A DNA stretch of 64,000 bases from Deinococcus aerolatus (GTDB lineage Bacteria; Deinococcota; Deinococci; Deinococcales; Deinococcaceae), in the NCBI RefSeq assembly GCF_014647055.1, contig NZ_BMOL01000014.1:27673-91672 (forward strand). Reading direction: 5' to 3'. The notes below the pieces were generated by a model, which searched no databases, had not been told where the DNA came from, and worked only from the letters and a program-made list of their open reading frames with translations. Below are positions 62,091-64,000 of the stretch, piece by piece. Position 1 is the stretch's first letter; each line of letters starts with the position of its first letter. A program made the translations under genes and the position numbers.

Positions 62091-63284
62091 TCAGGACGGC
62101 GCGCTGGCGGCATCCGTGACCGGGCGTGGCAAACTCAGCACGAACGCCAGCCCCCCCTCCGGCGGTGTGGACGCCCGGATCCAACCGCCGTGCCGATTGA
62201 CCACCCGGCGCACATTCGACAGCCCCAGCCGCCCAAAGGCCGTGCGCCGCGCCACCGAACGGTCCAGCACCTCGAACAGGTGGTCCTGCGCCGTCGCCGT
62301 GACGCCCGCGCCGTTGTCCTGGATGTACACCAGCACCTGCCCGTCCGGCACCTCTGCCCGGATGCTCACCCGCGGTTCCGGGTGCTGCCAGGTGTTCTCC
62401 AGCGCAAAGGCCAGCAGTTCCATGAAGGCCTGGTACAGCAGCAGCGCGTCCCCCCGCACGGCCGGGAGCGCTCCGATCGTCCAGGCCACGTTCCGCCCCT
62501 GGGTCAGCGGCACCAGGTCATGCTGCACCTGTGCGAGCAGGCGGCGCAGATCGACGGTCTCCAGGCGCAGAGGCTGCCCATCCACCTGGGCCAGCATGCG
62601 CAGTTCGTCGCTGCGCTCGGCCAGTGTCTCGGCCTCCAGGTGGGCCAGCGAGAACAGGCGCCGGGTGCGCGGGGGCAGGTCCTCGCCCAGGGCTGCCTCG
62701 GCCAGCTTCAGAAAGCCGTGGATGCGCTGCAGCGGTTCACTCAGGTTCTGCGCCAGCGCGCGCGTAAAGCCTTGCAGTTCCAGGCTGCGCTCCTCAAGCT
62801 GCCGGTTGGTTTCTTCCAGCGCCTGACCGCCCAGCCCCGTGACGGAGAGCAAGAAGGTCTGTTCATCGTCATCGATGGGGTACTTGAGCCCGAAGTCCAG
62901 CGCCACAAGGCCCGGGGCCTGCTGACGGCCGGGCAAGGGCAGCCAGGTGACCGGCGGTCCAAAAACCGCCTGCCCCGAACGGGCCACTTCCGCCCACAGC
63001 GCCGCCGTGTCCAGCGCGGCGCCCATCACCAGGCTCGGCGGCCTCAGGTCGGGAACCGGTTCAGCCTTGGGAGCGCCAGCGGCCGGGCCAAACGGATGGA
63101 GGGCGCTGACCACCCGCCGCGCGCCGTCGAACACCACCAGGACGCCGTGGGGCTGCCCATCCAGGGTGCCCAGGGTCTGGAGCAGCGCGTCCACGGTGGG
63201 CGGCACGGTGTGCAGTGGGGCAAGCGTCAGGGCCAGTTGCCGGAGGGTGTGGGCGCGGGTGCGGGCCAGATTCAGCGGGTCCAT
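62091..63284 (-). CDS. Sensor histidine kinase (phytochrome-kinase-like)
   Basis: This encodes 397 residues. The N-terminal ~170 residues form a GAF/PAS-like sensor. A helical dimerisation segment (ELQGFTRALAQNLSEPLQRIHGFLKLAE) replaces the canonical HisKA; the usual phospho-His would sit in SHDLxxPL, but here NLSEPL has no His, which is odd. The HATPase shows AFALENTW (N box), YIQDNGAGV (G1) and LGLSNVRRVVNRHGG (G2). It may be a degenerate kinase, use another His, or act as an ATP-binding regulator. A GAAAGAGA ribosome site is present. A plausible partner is the lone receiver at 29037. Confidence 0.75.
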   Translation of the reverse strand: MDPLNLARTRAHTLRQLALTLAPLHTVPPTVDALLQTLGTLDGQPHGVLVVFDGARRVVSALHPFGPAAGAPKAEPVPDLRPPSLVMGAALDTAALWAEVARSGQAVFGPPVTWLPLPGRQQAPGLVALDFGLKYPIDDDEQTFLLSVTGLGGQALEETNRQLEERSLELQGFTRALAQNLSEPLQRIHGFLKLAEAALGEDLPPRTRRLFSLAHLEAETLAERSDELRMLAQVDGQPLRLETVDLRRLLAQVQHDLVPLTQGRNVAWTIGALPAVRGDALLLYQAFMELLAFALENTWQHPEPRVSIRAEVPDGQVLVYIQDNGAGVTATAQDHLFEVLDRSVARRTAFGRLGLSNVRRVVNRHGGWIRASTPPEGGLAFVLSLPRPVTDAASAPS

Positions 63285-64000
63285 GCGCGGTCTCTTTCAA
63301 CCACGCTGTCGATCAGCAACGTCGTCATTGGTCCAGCTTAAAGGGGAGACGTGGCGCGGTGAATGACCCGGGCACCTGGGCGGCACCTCATGGAGGCGGC
63401 GTCAGGCCCAGCACGGCGCTCCGGGTGGCGGGTGCTGACAGGAGGGGAAACAGTATTGCGTTCCCAGCCTCCGTCACGGTCAATGCAGTGATAGGTGTTG
63501 CATAGAGATGTCAGCAGCTTTCTGACCTGTATGTCCTGCCGTATCTCCTCGGAGCGGGTATATCCAACAAAAGACAAAGCGGCAGAGCTACGCCTGAACG
63601 GCAACCGCTGCCATTAATGACCGCTTGGCTCTCTGAACTCAAGGCATGCCAAAGCTCACTCTAACGTGCCTGACTGCAGTCCCAGCGATGGCCTGAGCGC
63701 TGAATAGGATGATGGGTTCTAAATCTCACTTCGCATGGCGAAGGGCGAGGTGCACCTCAGGCCTGATGCCAACCACCCAGTAGAGCGAGAGACTCTCTCA
63801 AAAATCTTACAAAGTGATAAAACATACTTTCCAAGAGTATGATTTCACTCTAAGATCATAAAGATCACATTATTTACTCACGTATCTGCCTTTGCAGTAT
63901 TTCCGCGAGGGCGGTGCCGTGCGAGGAAAGACACTCTTCCTCGTCGTCTGACATGGTGATTTTTCGCTCCGTACGCACCTGCCCTTAAGAGCGGTGTCTC
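63285..64000. other. Window end: unassigned, AT-rich toward the edge
   Basis: About 715 bp with no well-supported gene. From 63795 to 63880 it is strongly AT-rich, likely a promoter region. A 26-codon reverse frame (63874-63954; MSDDEEECLSSHGTALAEIL) is possible but has no start signals. The sequence from ~63880 may belong to a gene or element beyond the window. Confidence 0.3.

Noticed and set aside
62190..63341. 383-codon forward frame opposite the histidine kinase
   Set aside because: The reverse strand carries the N, G1 and G2 boxes; the forward product is Gln/Arg-rich without domains.
63989..64000. TGTCTC at the window edge as a transposon terminus matching 38394
   Set aside because: It has the same rather than inverted orientation and only six bases; no repeats accompany it.

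Overview
The window looks like part of a secondary replicon (plasmid, megaplasmid or second chromosome) of a Deinococcus-type bacterium. The evidence is high GC, many leaderless-type gene starts with a TANNNT box 5-7 nt before the start codon, tandem BTAD-type ATPase activators, a NucS endonuclease, Excalibur and SH3 secreted proteins, many HD-GYP/GGDEF proteins, and a complete replication/partition module. The genus assignment is inference; no rRNA, tRNA or CRISPR array was seen.

1-12.6 kb: the end of an exported protein, two tandem SARP/LAL-like regulators, several secreted or membrane proteins (carboxypeptidase-regulatory-like, DUF3592, TPR, Kelch lipoprotein) and a dead transposase. 12.9-19.5 kb: a secreted-type amidase, a small leaderless gene, an archaeal-type XPB helicase with its Bax1-like nuclease partner, and a DUF3006 gene coupled to a ComEC-like metallo-beta-lactamase with an Excalibur domain. 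19.8-24.8 kb: an intact IS4-like element with a 6-bp target duplication, a NERD/zinc-ribbon protein, broken genes, an alpha/beta hydrolase and a small inverted-repeat element. 24.9-30.9 kb: a GGDEF-EAL protein with an in-frame TAG, a second truncated copy of the DUF3006/MBL pair, an SH3 protein, HD-GYP, a response regulator and a cupredoxin.

31.6-38 kb is the replicon core: a Phd-like/ParA fusion and ParB, a Xer-like recombinase, a higBA toxin-antitoxin with a large operator, and a replication-initiator candidate. That candidate has direct repeats inside its own reading frame and three palindromes plus a coupled mini-ORF in its leader. 38.4-43.6 kb is a Tn5053/Tn7-like transposon core (tniQ, tniA, tniB) with end-type repeats. 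Its resolvase position is held by a tyrosine recombinase instead of the usual serine resolvase.

43.7-64 kb: an XRE regulator, NucS, secreted proteins, a 7TM-GGDEF cyclase, an IS630-like element flanked by TA and nested in an older relic, an esterase, a YcnI-like copper-type protein, an NB-ARC/LuxR regulator, a cyclopropane-fatty-acid synthase, a LOV-PAS-GAF-HD-GYP photoreceptor, and a histidine kinase with a decayed paralogue. The themes are c-di-GMP/light signalling, envelope proteins, DNA repair and heavy mobile-element turnover.
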